From contig BPJS01000001.1 of NCBI GenBank assembly GCA_026004735.1, positions 1,364,001 to 1,428,000 on the forward strand: 64,000 bases of DNA, written 5' to 3'. Position 1 is the first letter of the stretch, and the number at the start of each line of letters is the position of its first letter. This document shows, in pieces, positions 27,313-35,655 of this stretch. Source of the stretch: Isosphaeraceae bacterium (GTDB taxonomy: Bacteria; Planctomycetota; Planctomycetia; Isosphaerales; Isosphaeraceae). The position numbers and the translations under genes were made by a program. The notes under the pieces were generated by a model that did not search any database, had not been told where the DNA came from, and worked only from the letters and a program-made list of their open reading frames with translations.

Positions 27313-28182
27313 ATGCCCGACCCCGCCAAGATCCTTCCCACGATCCGCCGCGCCGCGACCCTGATCCGTGCCACCCGTGGCCGCTCAGGCGGCCTGGTCG
27401 AACCGCCGCCCGACACGATCGACGACGTTCTGGTTGTCGGCGATCTTCACGGTCACCTCGAAGTCTTCGCCGAGGCTTTGCGGCTGGCCGCGCTCGAGGC
27501 CAACCCACGCCGTCATTTGATCGTCCAGGAACTCGTCCACGACAACCGCATCAATCCCGACGAGGGCCAGATCGACCGCTCGCATCGGCTGATCGACCTG
27601 GTTTGCGCCGTGATCGCAAAATATCCTCATCGGGTTCATTACCTCCTGGGGAACCACGAATTGTCTGAGCTGACTGGCCGGTCGATCAGCAAGCAAGGCT
27701 TCGCTCTGAACCAGCTCTTCGCCGCCGGAGTCGCGGCCGATTACCCCGCCCAGGTCGACGACTTCCTCGCTGCCTATCGCGATCTGTTTGCCTCGCTACC
27801 GCTGGCCGTCCGGCTCCCCAATCGTATCTTTGTCTGCCACACCATTCCCGACCCCCGGGATCTGGAGTCATTCGATCCCAAGGTTTATGCCGCGACGTCC
27901 TGGAGCGACGCCATGACCCGTCGGGGCGGCCCAGTCTACGCGCTCACCTGGGGCCGCGATACCTCTGACGCCAACGCCGACCGGTTTGCCGCGCTCGTCG
28001 AGGCCGACCTGTTCCTCTGCGGTCATCAGCCCTGCGACGAGGGTTACCGCCGCGCCAACCGCCGCGTCCTGATCCTCGACGGAACCGATCCTCAACCCAC
28101 CTGCTGCCTCGTGCCCGCTCGCCAGCCTCTCACGCTCGACGAACTGTGCGCTGCAGTGCGGCCGATCCACCCGATCGGCTAG
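27313..28182 (+). CDS. Calcineurin-like metallophosphatase
   Basis: A 289-residue protein with the metallophosphoesterase signature: GDLHGH at residues 43-48, a GNHE motif near 116 preceded by HRVHYLL, a single His in VCHTIPDP near 178 and CGHQPC near 236. The spacing and GDLHGH/GNHE pattern match the PPP-type phosphatase and ApaH-like branch, which acts on phosphoproteins or dinucleoside polyphosphates. It is cytoplasmic with no signal peptide. It closes the phosphomutase-uvrC-ABC-F run (49-bp gap). The substrate is unknown. Confidence 0.82.
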   Translation: MPDPAKILPTIRRAATLIRATRGRSGGLVEPPPDTIDDVLVVGDLHGHLEVFAEALRLAALEANPRRHLIVQELVHDNRINPDEGQIDRSHRLIDLVCAVIAKYPHRVHYLLGNHELSELTGRSISKQGFALNQLFAAGVAADYPAQVDDFLAAYRDLFASLPLAVRLPNRIFVCHTIPDPRDLESFDPKVYAATSWSDAMTRRGGPVYALTWGRDTSDANADRFAALVEADLFLCGHQPCDEGYRRANRRVLILDGTDPQPTCCLVPARQPLTLDELCAAVRPIHPIG

Positions 28183-28585
28183 ACACTCTCGGGCGACACG
28201 CCGCCGACCCACTTCCGAACCTGCCGGCTCGCCGCGTGGGCCACCCAGGCAGATCCTCATCGGGCAACGGCCACCGCCCCCCGGGCACTGCCGCCATGTG
28301 CCGCACCATCCTGGTCGCTTGCCCGCGGCCGCCGCCCGCCGAAGCCGGGATTCCTCGACTTGGCTCGGGTTCGTTCGACAGACCGGAACTCCTGGGCATC
28401 GACCACGCTTGAGACCCGTCGGGCAGTCACTTACATTGAGTCCAGACCAGACCCACCACGACCTGCTAGCTGATCCGAACAGAATCGACGAACTCGGTTT
28501 CCGCTCGCGAGCGTCCCCGGTCGGCGCCTGCTAGGCGACCCATCCGGTCCTCCCCGAGCCGCTGACACGCTGAGGTCCGTCCCGC
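28183..28585. other. Intergenic leader region upstream of cstA
   Basis: No gene is visible in these 403 bp. A plausible sigma-70-type promoter lies at 28409-28437, which would give a leader of about 140 nt before the cstA start. I did not recognise a riboswitch. Confidence 0.4.
28409..28437 (+). promoter_or_regulatory. Candidate promoter of cstA
   Basis: TTGAGA at 28409-28414 and TACATT at 28432-28437 are separated by 17 bp, close to the sigma-70 consensus. They lie about 150 bp upstream of the cstA ATG with nothing else between. Experimental start sites are not known. Confidence 0.4.
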
Positions 28586-30745
28586 ATGTCCGTTTCCTCG
28601 ATGTGGATCATGCTTGGTGTCTTGGCCATTTTCGCGGTGGCTTACCGCTTCTACAGCGCCTTCCTGGCTTCCCGCGTGGTGGAGCTGGATGACCGCCGTC
28701 CCACGCCGGCCCACACCAAATACGACGGCCAGAATTTCCATCCGACCAACCGCTGGGTTCTCTTCGGCCACCATTTTGCGGCAATCTCGGGAGCCGGGCC
28801 GCTCATCGGACCGGTTCTGGCGATCCAATTCGGCTTCTTGCCGGGCTTGATCTGGCTGGTGATCGGCGTCTGTCTGGCCGGGGCCGTGCAGGATTTCCTG
28901 GTTCTGGTCTTCTCGACCCGGCGCGAGGGTTTGAGTCTGGCCGGGATCGCGCGCCGCGAGATCGGCCCGATCGCCTCGACGGCCACCGGCCTGGCCATCC
29001 TCTACGTGATTGTGATCGCGCTGGCCGGCCTAGGCATCGTGGTCGTCAAAGCGCTCGGGGGCGAGGAAGTGGCCATGCCCGCCTATGCGCGGTTGGTCCT
29101 CCCAAGCGACTCAGCGATGGCCGACTCCGGAGCCGGTCCAGCCGGCTCCCGCCTCTTCACCATACCACCGGGCGCCGATTTTCTGTTCGACCCCAAAGAT
29201 CCTACCCAGATCCTCCGGATCAACGAGGGTTTCACCCTCAGCGTCCCCGAAGTGACCCCGCCCAGCGTCGCGTCCGGGGCCGATGGACGCACCGTCATCA
29301 CCATCCCGCCGCGCGCCAAGCGCCTCGTACCGGGCAGCTCCTGGGGGACGTTCACGATCGCTTGCACGATTCCGATCGCTCTGCTGGTCGGGCTTTACAT
29401 GTATCGGATTCGCAAGGGCAAGGTCGTCGAGGCCTCGCTGATCGGCGCCTTGGGCGTCCTAGGAGCGACTTTCCTCGGTGCCTCGATTCCCGGATCACCG
29501 CTCGAGCCGTTTTTTTCGCTGACCGGGACGCAGGCCACCTACGCCATCGCTGGCTACGGCTTCATCGCCTCGATCCTCCCGGTCTGGCTCCTGCTCTGCC
29601 CCCGCGACTACCTGTCGAGCTTCCTGAAGATCGGGACAATCGCCCTGCTCGTCATCGGCGTCTTGCTGGCCAACCCGACATTGCGAGCACCCGCCATCAA
29701 CCCGCTCTTCGCCGAGGGCGGAGGCCCTTACTTCCGCGGCGCTATTTTCCCATATGTGTTTATTTGTATTATGTGTGGTGCGATTTCGGGGTTCCACTCG
29801 CTGGTCTCAAGCGGCACCACACCCAAGATGGTTGATCGCGAGACCGACTGCCGACCGATCGGCTACGGGGCGATGCTCATCGAGGGTTTAGTCGGTGTCG
29901 TCGCCCTGATCGCTGCAGCCGCCCTGCCTTCGTCGATGTATTACGATATCAACATCTCCCTGGAACAGCGGCCAGCGTTTTCGAAGAAACTCGATCCGCT
30001 ACTTGCCCACGAAGCCGACGCAAACCACCCGACCCTTGCCGAAGTCGAGGAGCAGGTCGGCGAGTCACTTCATGGCCGCACCGGTGGCGCGGTCACGCTC
30101 GCTGTTGGTATGGCCTCGATTCTGACCGAGGCGGTTCCCGCGCTTCAGGGCCGCTTCCGCGATCAGTTGATCGCGTTCTGGTACCACTTCGCCATCATGT
30201 TCGAGGCGCTTTTTATCCTCACGACGATCGACACCGGCACGCGCATCGGCCGCTTCATGCTTCAAGAATTTCTCGGCAGACTCTGGAAGCCGCTGGGCAA
30301 CCTCGACTGGCTCCCCGGCTCGATTCTGGCCACCTTCTTGATCACCTCCGCCTGGGCCTACTTCATCCTGACCAACTCCGTCGCCACGATCTGGCCGATG
30401 TTCGGCATGGCCAACCAATTGCTGGCCCTGATCGCCCTGGTGATCGTCACGACCGCTCTGGTCAATGCCGGCAAGGCCCGGTTCGTTTGGGTGACCCTCT
30501 TGCCAGCCGCCTTCGTCGCCTCGACCACCTTGACGACGGCCTTCAAGGAGATCACCGAGACCTACTACGCCGGCTGGATCCTCCGCGACCGCGATTATCT
30601 AAAGGGTTGGCTCAACATCAGCCTGACCCTCCTGCTGCTCGGCTGCGTGCTCGTCCTATTCGTCTCCGCGGCCGGACGCTGGATCACCGTTACCCGTCAA
30701 CCAAGCCGCCGGGTCTCGGAATCAACGACTCCGGCGGCGCGCTAA
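28586..30745 (+). CDS. cstA: Carbon starvation protein CstA (peptide/pyruvate transporter)
   Basis: A 719-residue integral membrane protein, close to the family length of about 700. The N-terminus has the family signature AYRFYSAFLASRVVELDD, followed by GHHFAAISGAGPLIGPVLA near residue 53. Further conserved segments are ISGFHSLVSSGTTPKM near 400 and WPMFGMANQLLALIAL near 600. Many transmembrane helices are obvious. CstA proteins import peptides or pyruvate and are induced when carbon runs low. Compared with E. coli CstA, there is a hydrophilic insertion near 165-250 (proteins with FTIPPGADFLF). Codons between 29740 and 29810 are unusually AT-ending (see findings). Confidence 0.93.
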   Translation: MSVSSMWIMLGVLAIFAVAYRFYSAFLASRVVELDDRRPTPAHTKYDGQNFHPTNRWVLFGHHFAAISGAGPLIGPVLAIQFGFLPGLIWLVIGVCLAGAVQDFLVLVFSTRREGLSLAGIARREIGPIASTATGLAILYVIVIALAGLGIVVVKALGGEEVAMPAYARLVLPSDSAMADSGAGPAGSRLFTIPPGADFLFDPKDPTQILRINEGFTLSVPEVTPPSVASGADGRTVITIPPRAKRLVPGSSWGTFTIACTIPIALLVGLYMYRIRKGKVVEASLIGALGVLGATFLGASIPGSPLEPFFSLTGTQATYAIAGYGFIASILPVWLLLCPRDYLSSFLKIGTIALLVIGVLLANPTLRAPAINPLFAEGGGPYFRGAIFPYVFICIMCGAISGFHSLVSSGTTPKMVDRETDCRPIGYGAMLIEGLVGVVALIAAAALPSSMYYDINISLEQRPAFSKKLDPLLAHEADANHPTLAEVEEQVGESLHGRTGGAVTLAVGMASILTEAVPALQGRFRDQLIAFWYHFAIMFEALFILTTIDTGTRIGRFMLQEFLGRLWKPLGNLDWLPGSILATFLITSAWAYFILTNSVATIWPMFGMANQLLALIALVIVTTALVNAGKARFVWVTLLPAAFVASTTLTTAFKEITETYYAGWILRDRDYLKGWLNISLTLLLLGCVLVLFVSAAGRWITVTRQPSRRVSESTTPAAR

Positions 30746-30774
30746 GTTCGCGCGTCCAGGGCGTCGCCGGCTGC

Positions 30775-31419
30775 TCACGGCAGCGGCATCACCTCGACCT
30801 TGCGGATGCAGACCCGGCTGCCTGGGTCATGCTGCTGAAACGCGATATACCCTTCCCGGAAGGTGTTGTTGTAGTCGAGGGTCTCGTAGAGCACCTCGCC
30901 GTTGACGCTCACCTTGATCGCCGTGACGTTACGCCCCCGAAAATCGACGTTCTTGCACTCGACCTCTTGCGTGAAAAACTCATCGGGCTGGTGCGGCGCC
31001 CGAAACAGGTGCACCATCGTGTACAGCGATCCGGTCTTGATCGGGTCCCCGTGGGTCGCGTTCACCTGGACCTCATAGCCGTCCGTAAATCCTGGCCTTC
31101 GGGCTGTGCGAAAATACATCCCTGAGTTGCCCTTGTCGTTGATCTTCAACTCCGCGCGGAATTTGAAATTCTTATACGGCCCTTTGGTCGAAACCAGCAT
31201 CGAGGCCCCCCCCGACCCGCAGAGCAGCCCGTCCTTGACCTCCCACTTGGTCGGAGGCTGATTCGGTAGCGGGACCACCTCCCAACCTTCGGTCGTCTTT
31301 CCGTCGAAGAGCGAAACCCAGCCCTGGTCCTCCGCCCCCGCGCCGCCGGCGCACGTCGCCGCCACGCTTCCTCCTAGCATGACCAAACCCGACAGCCCGA
31401 CGATCCAGAGTCGTTTCAT
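30775..31419 (-). CDS. Exported DUF1080 (3-keto-disaccharide hydrolase domain) protein
   Basis: A 214-residue protein with a signal peptide (MKRLWIVGLSGLVMLGGSVA) followed by one DUF1080 domain: WVSLFDGKTTEGWEV near the start, KNFKFRAELKINDKGNSGMY in the middle, and the terminal FREGYIAFQQHDPGSRVCIR strand. This fold is a concanavalin-like jelly roll that is greatly expanded in planctomycetes. Members act on keto-sugars or bind carbohydrates outside the cytoplasm. The ATG has AGAGG at a good distance. It stands alone, divergent from the SGNH hydrolase gene and convergent with cstA. Confidence 0.9.
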   Translation of the reverse strand: MKRLWIVGLSGLVMLGGSVAATCAGGAGAEDQGWVSLFDGKTTEGWEVVPLPNQPPTKWEVKDGLLCGSGGASMLVSTKGPYKNFKFRAELKINDKGNSGMYFRTARRPGFTDGYEVQVNATHGDPIKTGSLYTMVHLFRAPHQPDEFFTQEVECKNVDFRGRNVTAIKVSVNGEVLYETLDYNNTFREGYIAFQQHDPGSRVCIRKVEVMPLP

Positions 31420-31574
31420 GATCGCTGCCTCTGCTGCGTTCGTATAGGATCCAAAGCGTCCCCGCCGTCGCGACGGCGTCGCTCTGCCTTCTCCCGGATC
31501 ATATAGGGCACCCGGGACCCTGTCAGGAGCCTGCCCACCCTCTTTATGCCCTCTCTCTACTTGATTGCTGCGTC

Positions 31575-32300
31575 ATGATTCGCCTCACGATTGCCCTTCT
31601 CATCACTGCGTCGGGCTTCGGCTTTGCCTGGCTCCGCGGGCGGATCTCCGAAGACCCTCCCTCGGTTCCCACCGAGCGCCCGGAGGCGTATTGGCGAACC
31701 ATTCGCGAAGGTTTTCTTCGTTATCCCGAGCGGGAGCGGGTCGAATTGCTCTTCCTCGGCGATTCGATCACCGACGGTTGGGACGATAACCCAACCTGGC
31801 GACGCTATTACGCCCCTCGCCGCGCCGCTCACTTTGGCATCGGCGGCGACCGCACTCAGCACCTCCTCTGGCGGATCCAGAATGGCGAGTTGTCGGGAAT
31901 GAACCCTCGGGTCATCGTCGTTCTGATCGGCACGAACAACATCGGTAGCGATCCGCCGGATCAGATCGCCGCCGGGATTCGCAAAGTCGTGGCCGCCATC
32001 CGCAACGCCTGTCCCCAGAGTCGTGTCCTGGTGATCGGCGTCCTGCCCCGTGGCCGATCTAACGTCCGTTCAGCACAGCGTGCTCCACTCGACCCCCGGC
32101 CCGCCCAGATCAACTCTCTGCTGTCCGATCTGGATGACGGCGAAAACGTCCGCGTGATCGACGTCAGCCCTGCCTTTCTGGTCGATGGCGAGCCGGTCAA
32201 ATCGCTGATGCCCGACTTCCTCCACCTCAGCGAATCCGGCTATCGCGCTCTGGCCGAAGCGATCGAACCGACCCTTGCCTCAATGCTTACGGCCGAGTGA
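31575..32300 (+). CDS. SGNH/GDSL-family esterase, exported or membrane-anchored
   Basis: A 241-residue protein with a hydrophobic N-terminus (LTIALLITASGFGFAWLRG). The four SGNH blocks are present: block I LFLGDSITDGW near residue 58, block II GIGGDRT near 88, block III IGTNNIG near 114 and block V DFLHLSESGY near 214 with the catalytic Asp and His. The arrangement resembles the PAF-acetylhydrolase beta/gamma-like branch, which is common among planctomycete carbohydrate esterases. It probably deacylates sugars or lipids in the periplasm. It is convergent with ispD with only 9 bp between the stops. Confidence 0.87.
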   Translation: MIRLTIALLITASGFGFAWLRGRISEDPPSVPTERPEAYWRTIREGFLRYPERERVELLFLGDSITDGWDDNPTWRRYYAPRRAAHFGIGGDRTQHLLWRIQNGELSGMNPRVIVVLIGTNNIGSDPPDQIAAGIRKVVAAIRNACPQSRVLVIGVLPRGRSNVRSAQRAPLDPRPAQINSLLSDLDDGENVRVIDVSPAFLVDGEPVKSLMPDFLHLSESGYRALAEAIEPTLASMLTAE

Positions 32301-32309
32301 GGCCCTCGC

Positions 32310-33098
32310 TCAGGGGTCGTCAAACAAATCCTTCAGGCTCGGCTTCGGACCGGCGGCCTGTTCAATCGCCTCTTCGGCAAACGGATGACCGGGCACGCGT
32401 GACAGCCGGTGTTCCAGGATCGCCAAAAACGCCGCCCCTACCGTCAGGTCCTCCCGGCGGGTGATCTTGAGGTTGAACGGCGACCCTTCGACCCGCTGGC
32501 AGGCATGACCGAGGGCCTCGACCAATTGAGCGTCGTCGGTGGCCAGCCGCGAGCGATCCCGGCGTGCGTAGGCCTCCTCCAGCCAGTCGCGGCGGAAGGC
32601 TTGCGGCGTCTGGACGGCAACCAGACCCGCGCGCGGGACGGTTTCGACCAGCCGACCTTGGGCGTCTACTCTCTTGAGCGTGTCGGTCACGTCGACTCCC
32701 GGCACCGCCGCGCCATGTGTCCGTGCCGCCGCGAACACCGCATCGACTAGCGCCGAAGCCACGCACGGCCGCGCGGCGTCGTGAACGGCGATGTAGCGGC
32801 ACTCCGGATCGACGACTCGCAACGCGCGCTCGACCGAATCGGCCCGCTCCGCCCCGCCGTCGACCAGCGTCAAGCCCCAAAACGACACATTGGAGGCATA
32901 TCGCCCCTCAAAGAACGGCCGATCCTCCGGATTGATCGCCAGGATCACCTGGCGCACGTCCGGGCGGCTCACAAACGGCTCGACCGCTCGCAGCCAGACC
33001 GCGCGCCCGGCCAATTCAGCAAAGATCTTACGCACGCCCGAATCGCCAAACCGCGTCGAGCGGCCGGCGGCCGGCAGGATCACGGCGAAGTCGGACAT
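32310..33098 (-). CDS. ispD: 2-C-methyl-D-erythritol 4-phosphate cytidylyltransferase
   Basis: The start at 33098 (ATG, GAGGATC upstream) gives 262 residues, slightly longer than the usual 230-240. An in-frame extension to 33974 only mirrors the nuclease gene on the other strand. The family motifs are: nucleotide loop ILPAAGRSTRFG at the N-terminus, VHDAARPCV near 103, VETVPRAGLVAVQTPQAF near 150 and TDDAQLVEALG near 190. The enzyme makes CDP-methylerythritol in the MEP isoprenoid pathway. The acidic tail (SLKDLFDDP) is an addition. No other MEP gene is adjacent, and it overlaps nothing. Confidence 0.9.
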   Translation of the reverse strand: MSDFAVILPAAGRSTRFGDSGVRKIFAELAGRAVWLRAVEPFVSRPDVRQVILAINPEDRPFFEGRYASNVSFWGLTLVDGGAERADSVERALRVVDPECRYIAVHDAARPCVASALVDAVFAAARTHGAAVPGVDVTDTLKRVDAQGRLVETVPRAGLVAVQTPQAFRRDWLEEAYARRDRSRLATDDAQLVEALGHACQRVEGSPFNLKITRREDLTVGAAFLAILEHRLSRVPGHPFAEEAIEQAAGPKPSLKDLFDDP

Positions 33099-33209
33099 CG
33101 GCTGATCCTCGTTGCGTCCCTCCAGCCCTGTCAGCACAATCCCATCATACTGACCAGGAGTGACCGGTCGCGCGACCCTCGCCCGCACCGGCCCCAAGGA
33201 GGCGGCCCC

Positions 33210-34142
33210 GTGAACCCACCCCCCACAAACGGTTCCCGTCCCGAGATGGCGGCTCTGCTGCTCGAATGGCTCAGACAAACCGCGACAGCCCCCACGGCCA
33301 CACCCACCCAGCAGAACCTGTTCGCCGTCAGCCCCTACGTCGAGGACGCACCAGCCATCCGCAACGACGCCGAAATGGCCGGAGCCATCGAACATCTCGA
33401 ATATGCAGTTTTTCGGAGAGAACGCAACCAACTGACCCGCTCCGAGCGCGCACGTTTGGAAAACTCCATCGAGAACGCTCTGTTTAAGGCCACGCGGTTC
33501 CTGGAACGACTCGACGCGTCGGCCCGAACACGCTGGGCTGCCACGCTCGATCGCCTGGGCCAGGCCTACTCCGAAATACGAGCCCGCGACGAACGGCTTC
33601 GTCACCAGGCTCGACGCCTCGAAGCACGGCTGGCCCAGCTCGATCGTCTCAGCCCCGAGCAATTCGAGGAGTACGTGGCCGAACTCTTCGAGTCGCTCGG
33701 CTTCCAGGCGACCGCCGTCGGCGGAACCGGCGACGCGGGCATCGACCTGAGGGTCGAACGCCGCGGGCTCATCGGCGTCGTTCAATGCAAGTATCACCGG
33801 CAAGGCGTCATCGGCTCGCCCGACCTCCAGCGCTTGCTGGGCAGCATCCACCATGCCCGGGCCCACGTCGGCTTTTTCGTGACGACCCGTACCTTCTCCC
33901 TGGCGGCCGAAAAGTTCGCGGCCGAACACCCCATTGAACTGATCGACGGTCCACGACTCGCCGAACTGGTTCACGAAGCCCTCGGCACCGCACGCCGCCC
34001 GAGGGCCATCAATCAGCCCACTCTGTTTCAGACCGACGGAGATTCCGACCCTTGCTCGCGTTCGGACCTGGCGCGGAACGAACCAGCCAGCTTGGCCGTC
34101 GATCCCATGAACGGAATTGACGAATGCCCACGGCTGCCCTAG
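33210..34142 (+). CDS. Mrr-like restriction-endonuclease-fold nuclease with N-terminal helical region
   Basis: The GTG at 33210 is preceded by a near-perfect AAGGAGG, giving 310 residues. The C-terminal half is an Mrr_cat domain: LSPEQFEEYVAELFESLGF near 148, then GTGDAGIDLRV and GVVQCKYH, which supply the D-x(n)-QxK catalytic residues of the PD-(D/E)XK fold. The N-terminal 140 residues are helical and charged, likely a coiled coil (RLRHQARRLEARLAQLDRLS). Mrr proteins cleave modified DNA, but many such single-domain relatives act in DNA repair or defense without a methylase. No methyltransferase or specificity gene is near. It precedes the 78-aa gene and coaC on the same strand. Confidence 0.82.
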   Translation: MNPPPTNGSRPEMAALLLEWLRQTATAPTATPTQQNLFAVSPYVEDAPAIRNDAEMAGAIEHLEYAVFRRERNQLTRSERARLENSIENALFKATRFLERLDASARTRWAATLDRLGQAYSEIRARDERLRHQARRLEARLAQLDRLSPEQFEEYVAELFESLGFQATAVGGTGDAGIDLRVERRGLIGVVQCKYHRQGVIGSPDLQRLLGSIHHARAHVGFFVTTRTFSLAAEKFAAEHPIELIDGPRLAELVHEALGTARRPRAINQPTLFQTDGDSDPCSRSDLARNEPASLAVDPMNGIDECPRLP

Positions 34143-34213
34143 CCTGCTCCAAGGAGGTTGGATGCTCTATGGCAACGGGCCTCCCAGACCGCTGCGCGGT
34201 AAGGAGCCGCACG

Positions 34214-34450
34214 ATGGGCGATTCAGGCCAACTGAACCTTCGACCTCTCGCCCTGCCAGGAAGCCTCGACGACCTGGTCGGACTGGTCGGCGCAGACCTC
34301 GACGCGATCGTCACCATGCTGACCGATCGCGCGTCCCAGACCCTCTTACTCTCCATGCGGCAGCGTCGCCAACTTCGTTGCGAGCTTTGGAACCGGCTGG
34401 TCGACTCGGTCAACGACGTTGTCGCCGCGCTCGACGTCGAGAACCGCTGA
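34214..34450 (+). CDS. Small hypothetical protein (78 aa) upstream of coaC
   Basis: The ATG at 34214 has AAGGAG eight bases upstream, a strong site. The frame could extend to an ATG at 34124, but that overlaps the nuclease gene and has no ribosome site. The product is 78 residues, with an N-terminal proline-containing strand region (LNLRPLALPGSLDD) and a helical C-terminus (RQRRQLRCELWNRLVDSVND). No domain is recognised. Its stop lies 3 bp before coaC, so the two are probably co-translated. A small coaC-associated subunit is possible but unproven. Confidence 0.65.
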   Translation: MGDSGQLNLRPLALPGSLDDLVGLVGADLDAIVTMLTDRASQTLLLSMRQRRQLRCELWNRLVDSVNDVVAALDVENR

Positions 34451-34453
34451 GCG

Positions 34454-35080
34454 ATGGCACGCGCTCTGCTTGGAGTGACCGGTTCAGTCGCTGCGATTCG
34501 GACATCCGACCTCGTCACCGCTCTCAGTCAAGCCGGCCACGAGGTTCAAGTTGTAGCCACCGAGCCGTCGCTTTACTTTTTCGATCCCACGACGCTCAAC
34601 GTCCCCGTCCATCGCGACGCCGACGAGTGGCCCGCCAGCCGCTACCACCGCGGCGATCCGGTCTTGCACATCGTGCTTCGCGACTGGGCCGATCTGCTCA
34701 TCCTGGCGCCACTCGATGCGCAGACCCTGGCTCGATTGGCCCTCGGGCTTTCCGACAACCTGCTCGCCTGCGTCATCCGAGCCTGGGACTACCAGAAGCC
34801 GCTCATCCTCGCGCCGGCCATGAACACGCGGATGTGGGAAAGCCCGGTCACCTTGCGGCACCTCCGCACCATCTTTGAGGATCGCGCCGGCCACCCCTGG
34901 CAGGCGGACTGGTCCCTGGAAACCGCGGCGCAGCGCTTCGCCGAATACCTGCCGCGGATCGTGCTGATCCCGCCCCAAGCCAAACAGCTCGCCTGCGGCG
35001 ACTTCGGGATCGGCGCTATGGCCGAGGTCGCAACCATCGCCGAGGCGGTCCGGGCCTGGAACCAGCTTAGTCCCGAGTGA
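34454..35080 (+). CDS. coaC: Phosphopantothenoylcysteine decarboxylase, stand-alone
   Basis: A 208-residue HFCD-family flavoprotein. FMN-binding GVTGSVAAIRTSDLV at the start, catalytic His72 in LHIVLRDWADLLILAP, the PAMNTRMW substrate motif at 121-128 and the flap LACGDFGIGAMAE near 180 are all present. The enzyme decarboxylates phosphopantothenoylcysteine to phosphopantetheine in coenzyme A synthesis. Most bacteria have a fused CoaBC. Here the CoaB synthetase part is missing, so that step must be encoded elsewhere. It converges with the DinB gene, with a 14-bp overlap of the 3' ends. Confidence 0.9.
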   Translation: MARALLGVTGSVAAIRTSDLVTALSQAGHEVQVVATEPSLYFFDPTTLNVPVHRDADEWPASRYHRGDPVLHIVLRDWADLLILAPLDAQTLARLALGLSDNLLACVIRAWDYQKPLILAPAMNTRMWESPVTLRHLRTIFEDRAGHPWQADWSLETAAQRFAEYLPRIVLIPPQAKQLACGDFGIGAMAEVATIAEAVRAWNQLSPE

Positions 35081-35558
35081 ATCGGGGATAGATGGCGATG
35101 CCCAGGTTGCCCCGCTTCCCGTACAAGAACCGTAGATGGTGATCGAGGTGGTTCGACGCCCCGATCAACAGCTCCGCCAGCGTCGTGCGGCCAGACTGGC
35201 TATGCCTTCCCGATCGGGCAAAGGCCCGCTCATCCAGCCGATCCAGAATCGCCAACATCCAACGCCGGCTCGCCGCCATCAAGTCAATCGCCGCGCGATA
35301 GTCCAACTGGTTGGCAAACAGCCGCTCGTTCCAGGCATTCTCGTCAAACCCGGGCAGCGGCGGGTCGTCCTCGGCAATCACCCAACGCATCCGGCCGGCC
35401 AGAACCAGATCGGCCTCGACGACGTGCACAATCAGCTCCGCAATCGACCACTGGCCCGGCGCCACCGGTTCTCGCGCCGCCTCTTCGCTCAGCCCCTGGG
35501 CCGCATACGCCAGAATCTCCGGCCCACGGGCATAACGCCCCCGCAAATCCGCATCCAT
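35067..35558 (-). CDS. DinB-like four-helix-bundle protein
   Basis: The ATG at 35558 (GGAGG upstream) gives 163 residues; the longer upstream frame lies over the sulfite reductase promoter and start. The protein has the DinB/DUF664 pattern of four helices with three metal-binding His positions: HVVEADLVLAGRM near 45, WNERLF near 83 and NHLDHHLRFLYG near 147. Such proteins include thiol-dependent transferases (bacillithiol or mycothiol S-transferase type) and metal-dependent hydrolases. The actual reaction cannot be read here. It is divergent from the sulfite reductase gene, and the divergent gap is only about 97 bp. Confidence 0.8.
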   Translation of the reverse strand: MDADLRGRYARGPEILAYAAQGLSEEAAREPVAPGQWSIAELIVHVVEADLVLAGRMRWVIAEDDPPLPGFDENAWNERLFANQLDYRAAIDLMAASRRWMLAILDRLDERAFARSGRHSQSGRTTLAELLIGASNHLDHHLRFLYGKRGNLGIAIYPRFTRD

Positions 35559-35587
35559 TATCACCTCCCAAAACCACATGGATCGTC

Positions 35588-35617
35588 TTGCCAACCGCAC
35601 CGATAGTAATGTATGTT
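35588..35617 (+). promoter_or_regulatory. Candidate promoter of the sulfite reductase gene
   Basis: TTGCCA at 35588-35593 and TATGTT at 35612-35617 with 18-bp spacing lie in the short divergent region with the DinB gene. They would place transcription start near 35624, 30 bp upstream of the preferred ATG at 35656. Confidence 0.4.
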
Positions 35618-35633
35618 GGGTCATGAAGTCAGG

Positions 35634-35643
35634 ATTGGCCAAT
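35634..35643. promoter_or_regulatory. Perfect palindrome in the sulfite reductase leader
   Basis: ATTGGCCAAT is a perfect 10-bp palindrome between the candidate promoter and the ribosome binding site of the sulfite reductase gene. Its position fits an operator for a dimeric repressor, which is inference. Confidence 0.3.
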
Positions 35644-35655
35644 TGGGAGTCCGTC

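Noticed and set aside
33099-33974. Upstream extension of the ispD frame
   Set aside because: It is the antisense of the Mrr-like gene. IspD family sequence begins at the ATG at 33098.
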